NCBI GenBank assembly: GCA_015654695.1
Contig: JAATGJ010000187.1
Location: forward strand, 1 to 53,023
DNA from: Chitinophagales bacterium
GTDB lineage: Bacteria; Bacteroidota; Bacteroidia; Chitinophagales; Chitinophagaceae
Reading direction: 5' to 3'
Length of the DNA: 53,023 nt
Shown here: positions 1-8,506 of the stretch, piece by piece
How the letters are laid out: each line of letters starts with the position of its first letter
Numbering within the stretch: position 1 is the first letter of the stretch
Notes under the pieces: model-generated
Seen by the model: only the letters and a program-made list of their open reading frames with translations
The model's database searches: none
What the model was told of the DNA's origin: nothing
Program-made: the position numbers and the translations under genes

Positions 1-24
1 AACGTACGACCGTGAATATTTAAA

Positions 25-62
25 CAAAAAAATAGAGAGCAACTAAAAAAGCTACTCTCTAT
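25..62 (-). terminator. Intrinsic terminator after the MmcQ/YjbR gene
   Basis: On the minus strand an inverted repeat (ATAGAGAG paired with CTCTCTAT, about 8 clean pairs plus weaker inner pairs) is followed by a run of seven T. It lies about 60 bases past the stop of the minus-strand gene at 121-462. A second, weaker stem (AGGC/GCCT around GGCT/AGCC) sits between at 65-84. Seen directly; the termination role is inferred. Confidence 0.65.
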
Positions 63-120
63 ACAGGCTGGCTTTTAGCCGCCTAAAAAACAAAAATAAA
101 AAATTTAAATCACTTGGTTC

Positions 121-462
121 TTAACACAGAATCTTACCGGCGGTCTTATTCTTGCCGGCAATCTCATTATAAGCCACAGTCAGCGCATCCTTCAGCATAT
201 CTTTTCTGACTTTTTTTAATTCAATAAATGTCCAGCCCTGTTTTCCCCATTTATTCGGTACGGGATAAATGATGACTTTGTCAAAAGAACAAAATACAGA
301 CTGATCAATGACTGAGAATTTCAGGCAGGCCCGTTTGTCAACCACAGAAAGCGTGGCGAATATTTTCTTTTTAAACCGGAAAGATGCTTTTTCAAAATGG
401 GGTAGCTCAACAGTATCCGGAAAGGAGAGGGCTAATTTTCTGAAAGTTTCTATATCAACCAT
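121..462 (-). CDS. MmcQ/YjbR family protein
   Basis: A 113-residue protein of the MmcQ/YjbR (DUF419) family, small cytosolic proteins with a CyaY-like fold that are often annotated as DNA-binding although no reaction is established. The opening (MVDIETFRKLALSFPDTVE), a central SFRFKKKIFATLSV strand and a C-terminal W-x-F-I-E-L-K-K segment fit the family, and the length is usual. There is no signal peptide or membrane segment. It stands alone: the next gene on this strand ends 112 bases upstream and a terminator follows. Family assignment is good; the cellular role is unknown. Confidence 0.8.
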   Translation of the reverse strand: MVDIETFRKLALSFPDTVELPHFEKASFRFKKKIFATLSVVDKRACLKFSVIDQSVFCSFDKVIIYPVPNKWGKQGWTFIELKKVRKDMLKDALTVAYNEIAGKNKTAGKILC

Positions 463-573
463 TGTCCGGTGTATTTCAGTTATAAATATAGCGATAGCCT
501 TGTTTTGCCAGTTATATTACGTCCATATTCCGCTTAAAAATTTATAAATAATGCCGGACGGCTAATGATCTAT

Positions 574-1602
574 TTAAAATAATCTTTTACTTTTCAGCCA
601 TTGTTCCTGGTTTTCTTTACGCCGCTGTTCTTCTTTCAGCGAAAGACTGTCAAGCAGTACATCCGGTTTACTTTGTTTCATAAAGTCGCCAAACCTTGGC
701 AGCGTATCAGGATTTATTTTATTATTTAAAATATCAAGAGACAACCGGGTGAGCATTTTTATATTGTTATTCCAGGCTTCTTCACCATATTTAGCGGTAG
801 CTAATCTTTCGGAGCCAAAATATCCCATCCATTCCGGTCTTTTGGCTATGCTGATTAATGTATCCATATCCTGGCCGGAAAAAGGCACTGCTGTTTTATA
901 ATGACTGTTAACTAAATGCGGAACGATATATAACATGCTGCTTGTTTCCGACATGCCACCATGCATTTTCATCCCGTCTTCTGTTTCTTCTTCTTTTGTT
1001 TTGGCCGCCTCAAACCAATTCATCTGGGCCTCATTCAATCCCATCAGGTTTATCATTTTGCCTTTATACGTATCGCTGAAATAATCCGCCGCCTGGTCCA
1101 AAGCCCGGTTATGGTTAGGCGCTCCATGTGCATGTATAATAAAAACATATTTGAATCCCTGTTCACTCAGTTCAGTTGCAATATCCATAAACACAGAACG
1201 TAATGTTTCGAACCTCACCGTATAAGTGCCCGGGAACGAATATTTCATGCCAATATCATTAGCTCCGCTATTGCCTAATGGAATAAGGGGAAAGACCAGC
1301 ACACTCCAGCTATCTTCTGCTGCAATTGTTTTTGCAAGGGTATCGGTAAATTTTTCATTCCAGTAGCCATCACTGAAAGAAGGCAGGTAGGGTCCGTGTT
1401 CTTCCATTATTCCTCCTGGTATCAGTACCACTGTTTTATTTTTATCCAATGAGCTGATCTGCGCTGTATTCAATTCTTTTAACTGCCAGGTATTTTTTGT
1501 TTTACTTATTTGTTTGCCCGGCACCTGCTGTTTTTCTGAATTGCAGGAAAAAAAGGTCAGCAGTATGATAACTGGAAGAGCAATAGTGTATTTTGATCGC
1601 AT
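574..1602 (-). CDS. Creatininase-family amidohydrolase, predicted lipoprotein
   Basis: A 342-residue protein with an N-terminal lipoprotein signal (hydrophobic residues 7-18, Cys20 in FFSC) and a creatininase-like body. The metal-site pattern of the family is visible: EEHGPYLP at 67-74, Asp78, HAHG at 157-160 and a HGGMSET segment at 214-220, corresponding to the usual E-x-H, D, H and E ligands. Known members hydrolyse creatinine or related cyclic or linear amides; the substrate here cannot be read. The lipoprotein anchor places it outside the cytoplasm, unlike classical cytosolic creatininases. It is transcribed divergently from the hydroxyproline genes, 113 bases away. An amide-releasing role feeding that pathway is possible but unproven. 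Confidence 0.75.
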   Translation of the reverse strand: MRSKYTIALPVIILLTFFSCNSEKQQVPGKQISKTKNTWQLKELNTAQISSLDKNKTVVLIPGGIMEEHGPYLPSFSDGYWNEKFTDTLAKTIAAEDSWSVLVFPLIPLGNSGANDIGMKYSFPGTYTVRFETLRSVFMDIATELSEQGFKYVFIIHAHGAPNHNRALDQAADYFSDTYKGKMINLMGLNEAQMNWFEAAKTKEEETEDGMKMHGGMSETSSMLYIVPHLVNSHYKTAVPFSGQDMDTLISIAKRPEWMGYFGSERLATAKYGEEAWNNNIKMLTRLSLDILNNKINPDTLPRFGDFMKQSKPDVLLDSLSLKEEQRRKENQEQWLKSKRLF

Positions 1603-1664
1603 AGCCTTTTTATATTCCGAATTTACTCCAAATATTTAAGTAGTCGTTTTTATTGATTGCTCCC

Positions 1665-1672
1665 TAACTTTG
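1665..1672 (+). promoter_or_regulatory. -7 box (TAACTTTG) of the hydroxyproline operon
   Basis: An exact match to the Bacteroidota -7 consensus TAnnTTTG, 43 bases before the ATG at 1716. No clear -33 TTG is seen, only a T-rich stretch near 1646-1650. The leader of about 35 bases is ordinary for the phylum. Confidence 0.5.
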
Positions 1673-1715
1673 ACAGCCTTGATGATCCCGGCTTTGCTAT
1701 AAAATCATTATTACC

Positions 1716-2627
1716 ATGTCATTTCAATGGAAAGGAGTTTTCCCGGCGCTTACTACAAAATTTACCGCTAATGATGAACTGGACCTGCCTTTGTTTGCCA
1801 AAAACCTGCAGGCGCAGTTAGCGGCAGGAGTGGAAGGTATTATTCTTGGCGGCACATTAGGCGAGGCCAGTGTATTGACAACAGAAGAAAAGGAACAGTT
1901 GGTAAAATTTGCTATCAGGGAAATAAAAGGGAAGGTGCCGGTTGTAATAAATATCGCCGAAGGTTCTACGAAAGAAGCTTTGAGACAGGCTGAGCTGGCA
2001 AAACAATGGGGTGCGCAGGGTCTTATGCTGTTACCTCCTATGCGCTATAAAGCAGATGACCGGGAAACTGTAACGTATTTCAAAACCATCGCTGATTCAA
2101 CTGACTTGCCGGTGATGATCTATAACAACCCGGTTGATTATAAGATAGAAGTGACACTGGGCATGTTTGGAGAATTAACTACCTGTAAAAATATAACTGC
2201 TGTAAAAGACAGCACAAGAGATGTAACAAACGTCACAAGAATGAGAAACCGTTTTGGCGACCGCTATAAAATACTTTGTGGTGTGGATACATTAGCGATG
2301 GAAGAATTATGTCTTGGCGCCGATGGTTTAGTAGCCGGATTGGTTTGTGCTTTCCCGGCGGAGACAGTAGCTATTTATAAATTAGTAAAAGCCGGGCGCA
2401 TTGAAGAAGCTATAAAGATTTACCGCTGGTTCATGCCCTTGCTGGAGCTGGATATTCATCCCAAGCTGGTACAATATATAAAATTAGCAGAGACACAGGC
2501 GGGCATAGGCAGTGAGTATGTAAGAGCGCCGAGATTGACATTGGTGGGCGAAGAAAGAACAAGAATTGTAAAGATCATTAATGACGGGATAGCTTCAAGG
2601 CCCGCACTATCAACTATTCAATTTTAA
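1716..2627 (+). CDS. DapA-family 1-pyrroline-4-hydroxy-2-carboxylate deaminase (predicted)
   Basis: A 303-residue TIM-barrel lyase of the DapA/N-acetylneuraminate lyase family. The Schiff-base lysine is Lys164 (AVKDST), the catalytic tyrosine Tyr136 (IYNNP), and the substrate loop GGTLGE is at 45-50. In this fold the reaction depends on context. Here the next gene is a 2-oxoglutarate-semialdehyde-type dehydrogenase, and a 4-hydroxyproline epimerase and a D-amino-acid dehydrogenase lie downstream. That is the set of the trans-4-hydroxyproline pathway, so the likely reaction is deamination of pyrroline-4-hydroxy-2-carboxylate to 2-oxoglutarate semialdehyde. A true lysine-pathway DapA is less likely in this setting. 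First gene of a plus-strand operon; 13 bases separate it from the dehydrogenase. Confidence 0.82.
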   Translation: MSFQWKGVFPALTTKFTANDELDLPLFAKNLQAQLAAGVEGIILGGTLGEASVLTTEEKEQLVKFAIREIKGKVPVVINIAEGSTKEALRQAELAKQWGAQGLMLLPPMRYKADDRETVTYFKTIADSTDLPVMIYNNPVDYKIEVTLGMFGELTTCKNITAVKDSTRDVTNVTRMRNRFGDRYKILCGVDTLAMEELCLGADGLVAGLVCAFPAETVAIYKLVKAGRIEEAIKIYRWFMPLLELDIHPKLVQYIKLAETQAGIGSEYVRAPRLTLVGEERTRIVKIINDGIASRPALSTIQF

Positions 2628-2640
2628 ATACCCATATTAA

Positions 2641-4122
2641 ATGTACAAAGACGCAACAGCAGAAGAAATAGATGTGATCATGCAAGAGGCATGGAAAGCT
2701 TTTCATGCTTACCGCAAATTATCACTGAAACAGCGGGCTGATTTTATGCGGGCCATTGCCTCAGAGATAGACAACCTCGGCGATGAATTATTAAAAGTAA
2801 CCGGCGAGGAAACTAATTTGCCCGAGGCAAGATTAAGAAATGAACGGGCAAGAACCATGTTTCAATTAACATCCTATGCCGATGCTTGCGAAAGAGGCGA
2901 CTGGCTGGAAGCAAGAATTGATACAGCCGTACCTGATCGTAACCCGCCAAAGCCCGATATAAGAAAGATGCTGGTACCTATTGGACCTGTTGTTGTTTTT
3001 GGTGCAAGTAATTTTCCTTTTGCTTACTCTACTGCCGGTGGTGATACAGCCTGCGCGTTTGCAGCCGGTTGCCCGGTTATTGTAAAAGGACATCCTGCAC
3101 ATGCACGCACTTCTGAAATGGTAGCATTGGCTATTTTCAAAGCGGCTGAAAAAACGAATATGCCCAAAGGTATTTTTGCACACGTACATGGCGCAGGAAA
3201 TGAAGTGGGTGAAGCATTGATAAAACATCCTTTCACAAAAGCAGTGGGGTTTACCGGTTCATTTATTGGCGGCAAGCAATTATTCGACTGGGCCAACCAG
3301 CGCAAAGAACCAATACCTGTATTTGCGGAAATGAGCAGCATTAATCCTGTTTTTTTATTACCCGAAAAATTAAAACAGTCTGTCGCTGATGTGGCTAAGC
3401 TATATGCGGGCTCCATTACATTAGGTGTCGGGCAATTTTGTACCAATCCCGGTTTGATCATCGGGTTGGAAAGCGATGGCCTGCAAACTTTCATCAACTC
3501 ATTAGGAGAAGAGATTAAAAAGTTGGCTCCCGCAGCCATGCTTCACCCGGGTATTTTTAAAAACTATGTAGAGAAAAGGGCCAATTCATTATCACAACCA
3601 GATGTGGAAACAATTGCAGTTTCTGAGACAGAACCGCAATTGAACCAGGGTGCGCCCACTGTTGCTTCAGCAAGCGGCCAAGCATTTCTGAATAACCCGG
3701 TACTGCACCAGGAAGTATTCGGGCCTTACTCTTTGGTGATCCGTTGTAAGGATATGACGGAGATGATAAACGTGGTAAATAACCTGGAAGGACAGTTGAC
3801 GGCAACATTGATGGCTACAGAAACCGATATCAATTATCACGAAGAACTGGTGGAAGCTATAAAAAATATCTGCGGACGTTTTATTCTGAATAATGTACCT
3901 ACAGGCGTTGAAGTTTGCTTAAGTATGCAACACGGTGGACCTTTCCCTTCTACTACCGATTCCCGTTTTACATCAGTGGGGGCAGATGGCATCAAACGTT
4001 TTGCAAGTCCTATCGCTTTTCAGAACTGGAGTAATGACTTGTTGCCGGCAGAATTAAGAAATGAGAATCCCCTTGGAATATGGAGGACAGTAAACAACCA
4101 ACCTGCAAAAGAAACTTTATGA
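2641..4122 (+). CDS. 2-oxoglutarate semialdehyde (2,5-dioxovalerate) dehydrogenase
   Basis: A 493-residue NAD(P)-dependent aldehyde dehydrogenase. Visible catalytic elements are Asn123 in GASNFPFAYS, Lys149 in VKGHPAH (cofactor binding), Glu230 in FAEMSSINP and the nucleophile Cys267 in GQFCTNPG. The GASNFPFA and VKGHPAH signatures are typical of the 2,5-dioxovalerate dehydrogenase group, which is often NADP-preferring. It would oxidise the product of the preceding deaminase to 2-oxoglutarate, the last step of hydroxyproline breakdown. The stop codon overlaps the next start as ATGA (4119-4122), suggesting translational coupling. Length is normal for the group. Confidence 0.88.
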   Translation: MYKDATAEEIDVIMQEAWKAFHAYRKLSLKQRADFMRAIASEIDNLGDELLKVTGEETNLPEARLRNERARTMFQLTSYADACERGDWLEARIDTAVPDRNPPKPDIRKMLVPIGPVVVFGASNFPFAYSTAGGDTACAFAAGCPVIVKGHPAHARTSEMVALAIFKAAEKTNMPKGIFAHVHGAGNEVGEALIKHPFTKAVGFTGSFIGGKQLFDWANQRKEPIPVFAEMSSINPVFLLPEKLKQSVADVAKLYAGSITLGVGQFCTNPGLIIGLESDGLQTFINSLGEEIKKLAPAAMLHPGIFKNYVEKRANSLSQPDVETIAVSETEPQLNQGAPTVASASGQAFLNNPVLHQEVFGPYSLVIRCKDMTEMINVVNNLEGQLTATLMATETDINYHEELVEAIKNICGRFILNNVPTGVEVCLSMQHGGPFPSTTDSRFTSVGADGIKRFASPIAFQNWSNDLLPAELRNENPLGIWRTVNNQPAKETL

Positions 4123-5876
4123 GAAAGTTCAGTTCCGTTACTTTATTTGTTTGTATTTGTAGTGCGCAGGTTTTTGCACAGCCGGAAAAAAAGAAAGAAA
4201 CCATCATTGATACCTTATTGCAGGCTATCGGTAATTTTCAAACCCGTGAAAATAAAAGAGACAGTGTGCTGAACCACCCGCTCGGCTCCAACAGCGAGGA
4301 AGATTTTTTGAGACGTTATACATTTTATGATTCCGCCTATACCGCATTAAATAAAATTGATAAAACTTCATTGGCAGTTGATGACCAGATCAATCTCGAT
4401 CTGGTAAAGTATGATGTGGAAGATGAACTGTCCACCTGGCGATTCAAATCTTACCTGAACCCGATCCTCTCGGATGAAGGATTTCATACAGGTCTTGCAG
4501 CGATGGGTTCGCAGGTTTTATCTTCTAAAAAAGAGTTTGAGAATTATATCAAAAGGCTGAAAGATATTCCCCGTTCAGTGGATGAGCAATTGGTGTTAAT
4601 GAGAAAGGGTTTACAGCTTGGGATTTGCCAGCCACGGGCAATTTTGAACGGGTATGAAAATACCTACCAGCAGCATATTGTAACCGATATGGAGAAAAGT
4701 GTATTCTGGAAACCGTTTCTAAATAAACCTTTTGCCATAAGTGACGATGATTGGAAGAAAATTACAGGAGAAGGAAAACTGGCTGTGCAGGAGTATGCCA
4801 TTGAAGGATTTAAAAAGATCAAAATTTTTTTTGATAAAGAATATTTGCCAAAGACGAGAACAACAATTGGCGTATCCAATTTCCCGGATGGGTTAGCTTA
4901 TTACCAGGAGAGAACGCATCATTATACCACCACGGATCTTAGTTATGAAGAAGTATATCAACTGGGTTTGCAGGAAGTAGCAAGAATAAAAAAAGAAATG
5001 CTGGATGTGATAAAGGAGGCGAAATTCTCCGGGACCTTAAAAGAATTTATCGCTTACCTGCGCACCGATCCGAAATTTTATGCACCTACCCCGGAGCAAT
5101 TATTAAAAGAAGCCTCATTTATCGCCAAAAAAGCAGATGGTATGCTGCCGCAATTCTTTGGTAAACTTCCCCGCCAGCCTTATGGTGTAGAACCGGTACC
5201 TGCTCATCTGGCGCCAACCTATACAGCAGGAAGATATGCAGGTGCGCCGCTTAACAGTAAAAGAGCGGGTAATTATTGGGTGAATACCTATGATCTGAAA
5301 AGCCGTCCTTTATATGCGCTTGAATCATTGACATTGCATGAAGCCGTGCCGGGTCATCACTTACAAATTGCATTGACAAAAGAATTAAATGATCTGCCCC
5401 CGTTCCGGAGAAATTTATATGTGAATGCCTTTGGAGAAGGCTGGGGTTTATATTGCGAATATCTCGGGGCAGAAATGGGTTTTTATAAAGATCCGTATTC
5501 TCATTTCGGGAGATTAACGTATGAAATGTGGCGGGCTTGCAGGCTGGTACTGGATGTAGCATTGCATACAAAAGAATGGACAAGGGAGCAGGGCGTTGCT
5601 TACCTGTCAGAAAATACCGCATTATCATTACATGAAGTGAATACAGAGATCAACCGTTATATCTCCTGGCCGGGTCAGGCGCTGGCGTATAAAATGGGTG
5701 AATTGAAAATAAAAGAAGTGAGGAAAAAGGCAGAAGAACAGTTGAAGGATAAGTTTGATATCCGGGAGTTTCATGATCTTGTTCTTTCGCAGGGAACTGT
5801 TACGTTGAAGATACTGGAACAAATGGTGGACAGGTTCATTGCAGAAAAAATGAAACCTGCTACTGCAACGAAATGA
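4119..5876 (+). CDS. Exported DUF885 family metallopeptidase-like protein
   Basis: A DUF885 protein of 585 residues if started at the ATG at 4119. That start overlaps the preceding stop as ATGA and yields a proper signal peptide (charged MRKF, hydrophobic core, cleavage after VFA near residue 20). An in-frame ATG at 4080 would bury the signal behind 13 residues and is not preferred. The zinc-peptidase-like motif HEAVPGHH is at 407-414, with a supporting Glu440 in GEGWGLY. DUF885 members are thought to be metallopeptidases or carboxypeptidases. Coupling to the semialdehyde dehydrogenase suggests that it frees hydroxyproline-containing peptides outside the cytoplasm; that part is inference. Substrate unknown. 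Confidence 0.83.
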   Translation: MRKFSSVTLFVCICSAQVFAQPEKKKETIIDTLLQAIGNFQTRENKRDSVLNHPLGSNSEEDFLRRYTFYDSAYTALNKIDKTSLAVDDQINLDLVKYDVEDELSTWRFKSYLNPILSDEGFHTGLAAMGSQVLSSKKEFENYIKRLKDIPRSVDEQLVLMRKGLQLGICQPRAILNGYENTYQQHIVTDMEKSVFWKPFLNKPFAISDDDWKKITGEGKLAVQEYAIEGFKKIKIFFDKEYLPKTRTTIGVSNFPDGLAYYQERTHHYTTTDLSYEEVYQLGLQEVARIKKEMLDVIKEAKFSGTLKEFIAYLRTDPKFYAPTPEQLLKEASFIAKKADGMLPQFFGKLPRQPYGVEPVPAHLAPTYTAGRYAGAPLNSKRAGNYWVNTYDLKSRPLYALESLTLHEAVPGHHLQIALTKELNDLPPFRRNLYVNAFGEGWGLYCEYLGAEMGFYKDPYSHFGRLTYEMWRACRLVLDVALHTKEWTREQGVAYLSENTALSLHEVNTEINRYISWPGQALAYKMGELKIKEVRKKAEEQLKDKFDIREFHDLVLSQGTVTLKILEQMVDRFIAEKMKPATATK

Positions 5877-5889
5877 AACTAATTTACAG

Positions 5890-7170
5890 TCAGGTAGAGA
5901 CTATCAACCGGTGATCTTCTTTATAGTGGGTGTAAACAAACCAGCCGGTAATAAAAACGGATATTATAAAATAGCTTCCCAGAATGTATTTAGCAGCATC
6001 AAAATAGCTACCGGCACTGAACCAATCACCCTGCTGAATAAGAATAACTATTCCAAACCCGCTCCGGGTAATTTCCCAGATGACAGCATATTGATTCCTG
6101 TCCATCAGGTCCGTTAAAGCATATACACTTAGAAAAATAAAACCGCCATACCAAAAGATATAGGACTTATCCAGTTGATTAATGACAGCGATATTGCCAA
6201 AAAGATAACTGACGAAAAGCAGGATCATTACTAATTGAATCCAGCTCCACACATTCAATGCTGCTGAGGTTTTGGTATTGTATTTTTCAAAATGATACAC
6301 ATCTTCAATTTTATAAACAGGATATTTTGCGGCTACATCAGAGGGGCGATAACCCGTATGCCTGAACCATAGCGTGAACTTCTCTTTCCAGTTGCTGGTT
6401 CTCCATGCATCTTTGATCAGCAGCCAAACATGCTGAAAATTTATTTTGATCGGGTTCCAGGTACGGACCGGTCTTGTAATGCCATATACCGGAGGCACAT
6501 TGGGTAATTCTTCCTGGAAAGTGCCAAACCATTTATCCCAAAAGATAAATATTTGCCCATAGTTTTTATCGAGGTATTCCCGATTGATGGCATGGTGTAC
6601 ACGATGATGTGAGGGAGTGACGATGATCTTTTCCAAAAATCCCATCTTGCTGATATGTTGTGTATGATACCAGAACTGGGCAAACAGGTGAAGCGGCGCT
6701 ACTACATTCACCACGTCAGCGGAAACGCCCAGCAAAGCAGCAGGCAGCAAAAAGATGGCGAATGTTTTTACAATAGATGAAATACTTTGCCGCAATGCAC
6801 AGGCCAGGTTAAATTCTTCGCTGCTATGATGAACTATATGACCGTTCCAGAAAAAATTGCTGACATGCTGCAAACGGTGTACCCAGTAGCCGGCAAAGTC
6901 CAGTGCAAAAAAAGCGATAATATAAACAAGGAGAGTGGATGGAATACGGGTAATAGCCAGGTAACGGAGAAAAAAAGGATAAGAGAGGATAATAAAATAC
7001 AGACCAATAACATCTTTGGTCACATTGGTAACGCCGCTGCTCAGGCTGCTGATCATATCCATATTGCGGACAGTGTCTTTTCCTTTGCGCCAGCCATACC
7101 ATTTTTCAAATAAAACCAGCAGCAAAAAGGCTGGCATGGCAATGAGCAGTATTTTCCCGTAGGCTTCCAT
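5890..7170 (-). CDS. Sterol desaturase/fatty acid hydroxylase family, alkylglycerol-monooxygenase-like
   Basis: An integral membrane di-iron enzyme of 426 residues from the ATG at 7170. An earlier in-frame ATG at 7212 lies upstream of a good -7 box (7189-7196) and would precede transcription, so the later start is chosen. The histidine clusters of the family are present: HRLQH at 98-102, HIVHH at 111-115 and HHRVHH at 188-193, with several membrane spans before, between and after. The run HHAINREYLDKNYG and the long membrane C-terminus resemble alkylglycerol monooxygenase (TMEM195), which cleaves ether lipids; bacterial substrates are not settled. It faces against the hydroxyproline genes and interrupts them, with no obvious functional link. 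Confidence 0.8.
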   Translation of the reverse strand: MEAYGKILLIAMPAFLLLVLFEKWYGWRKGKDTVRNMDMISSLSSGVTNVTKDVIGLYFIILSYPFFLRYLAITRIPSTLLVYIIAFFALDFAGYWVHRLQHVSNFFWNGHIVHHSSEEFNLACALRQSISSIVKTFAIFLLPAALLGVSADVVNVVAPLHLFAQFWYHTQHISKMGFLEKIIVTPSHHRVHHAINREYLDKNYGQIFIFWDKWFGTFQEELPNVPPVYGITRPVRTWNPIKINFQHVWLLIKDAWRTSNWKEKFTLWFRHTGYRPSDVAAKYPVYKIEDVYHFEKYNTKTSAALNVWSWIQLVMILLFVSYLFGNIAVINQLDKSYIFWYGGFIFLSVYALTDLMDRNQYAVIWEITRSGFGIVILIQQGDWFSAGSYFDAAKYILGSYFIISVFITGWFVYTHYKEDHRLIVST

Positions 7171-7188
7171 ATTGCAAACAATGTAGAA

Positions 7189-7196
7189 CAAATTTA
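7189..7196 (-). promoter_or_regulatory. -7 box (TAAATTTG) of the AGMO-like gene
   Basis: Exact TAnnTTTG match on the minus strand, 18 bases before the ATG at 7170. It lies downstream of the alternative ATG at 7212, which decides the start in favour of 7170. Confidence 0.55.
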
Positions 7197-7296
7197 ATAA
7201 AAGAACCAGCATGGCGCCCGCTATTGTTTTAATTTGACTTTTGTTGAACTATCACACGGCGAAGAGATATTTTCTTTCTGTGAATCAGCTATTTTT

Positions 7297-7378
7297 GACC
7301 ACAGAGAGTCGCTGAGGGATAGAGTTGCGCAGGGATAACCGCTGCGACTCTCATTTTCTCCATGCGCCTCCGCGGCAA
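7297..7378. repeat. Short interspersed palindromic element
   Basis: An intergenic stretch with a perfect 9-base inverted repeat, GAGAGTCGC at 7304-7312 and GCGACTCTC at 7344-7352, flanked by CACAGAG and CGCCTCCGCGGC text. It resembles the elements at 14543-14602 and 28741-28822 in style (purine-rich left arm, mirrored right arm ending in GCGG/GTGG-like text) and lies directly before the epimerase ATG. No coding potential seen. Confidence 0.5.
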
Positions 7379-7386
7379 AACAAAAC

Positions 7387-8418
7387 ATGAAAGATATTTT
7401 CCATTGCATTGATGCACATACCTGTGGTAACCCTGTTCGGCTGGTAAAAGAAGGCGGCCCTGTGTTGCAGGGAAATAACATGAGTGAAAAACGACAGCAT
7501 TTTCTACGGGAATATGACTGGATACGAACAGGGCTTATGTTTGAGCCCCGTGGCCATGATATGATGAGCGGAAGCATCCTTTATCCGCCGCATGATCCGC
7601 AAAATGATACGGCGGTTTTATTTATTGAAACCAGTGGTTGTTTACCCATGTGTGGACATGGAACGATTGGAACAATTACCATGGCCATTGAAGAAGGATT
7701 GATTAAACCGAAAACAAAAGGCATAGTCAGGATGGAAACTCCGGCAGGGCTGGTGATGACTGAATACAGGACGACCAACGAACAACCATTAGCGGGTAAC
7801 GATAAAGTACAAAAAGTTCAATCTGTTAAACTCACCAATGTTCCTTCTTTTCTTCATTCATCAGAACTCACTGTTGATTGTCCTGAGCTGGGAGAATTGG
7901 TGATGGATGTTTCTTATGGTGGAAATTTTTATGCTATTGTGGATGTTCAGCAAAATTTTCCGGGACTTGAATATTTTCCCTCAGATAAGCTGATCGCATG
8001 GGCAAGACAGTTGAGAAAGAATATCAATGCAAAGTATGAGTTCATTCATCCGGAAGATAAAACGATCAATGGATGCAGTCATATATTATGGACAGGCGTT
8101 GTACTGGATAAAACATCCACTGCAAGAAATGCGGTGTTCTATGGCGATAAAGCCATTGACCGTTCACCCTGCGGCACCGGCACCAGTGCAAGAATGGCGC
8201 AATGGTATGCGAAAGGAAAATTAAAAAAAGGAGACGAATTCATTCACGAAAGTATTATAGGGAGTAAGTTTACCGGGCGCATTGAAGAAGAATTAACCGT
8301 TGCCGGTAAGCCAGCTATACGTCCTTCAGTTGAAGGGTGGGCTAAAATTTATGGATATAATACAATATGGATAGATAAGGAAGATGATCCGTATGCCTAT
8401 GGGTTCCAGGTGATATAG
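7387..8418 (+). CDS. 4-hydroxyproline 2-epimerase
   Basis: A 343-residue proline racemase superfamily enzyme. Both catalytic cysteines are present: Cys89 in PMCGHGTIG and Cys262 in DRSPCGTGTSA, with Asp258 beside the second. Two cysteines indicate epimerase or racemase activity; the family's dehydratases carry Thr at the second site. With the D-amino-acid dehydrogenase, deaminase and semialdehyde dehydrogenase nearby, the reaction is most likely trans-4-hydroxy-L-proline to cis-4-hydroxy-D-proline, the entry step. No signal peptide, so cytosolic. The stop codon TAG merges into a TGAATGG-type repeat. Proline racemase is the main alternative, but the context argues against it. Confidence 0.9.
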   Translation: MKDIFHCIDAHTCGNPVRLVKEGGPVLQGNNMSEKRQHFLREYDWIRTGLMFEPRGHDMMSGSILYPPHDPQNDTAVLFIETSGCLPMCGHGTIGTITMAIEEGLIKPKTKGIVRMETPAGLVMTEYRTTNEQPLAGNDKVQKVQSVKLTNVPSFLHSSELTVDCPELGELVMDVSYGGNFYAIVDVQQNFPGLEYFPSDKLIAWARQLRKNINAKYEFIHPEDKTINGCSHILWTGVVLDKTSTARNAVFYGDKAIDRSPCGTGTSARMAQWYAKGKLKKGDEFIHESIIGSKFTGRIEEELTVAGKPAIRPSVEGWAKIYGYNTIWIDKEDDPYAYGFQVI

Positions 8419-8445
8419 TGAATGGTGAGTAGTGAATGGTGAATG
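8416..8445 (+). repeat. TGAATGGTGA-type repeat overlapping the epimerase stop
   Basis: Two near-identical units (TAGTGAATGGTGAG, then TAGTGAATGGTGAA) start exactly on the epimerase stop codon. Related text occurs inside bshC at 12630-12659 and on either side of the RND pump/MFP junction at 19111-19140 and 19217-19235. Seen directly; origin unknown. Confidence 0.6.
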
Positions 8446-8506
8446 TGGCTGCATTTTTATTTAGAACTAATGACTCATGTTTAATTATGAAAAAAATCTT
8501 TGAGCC

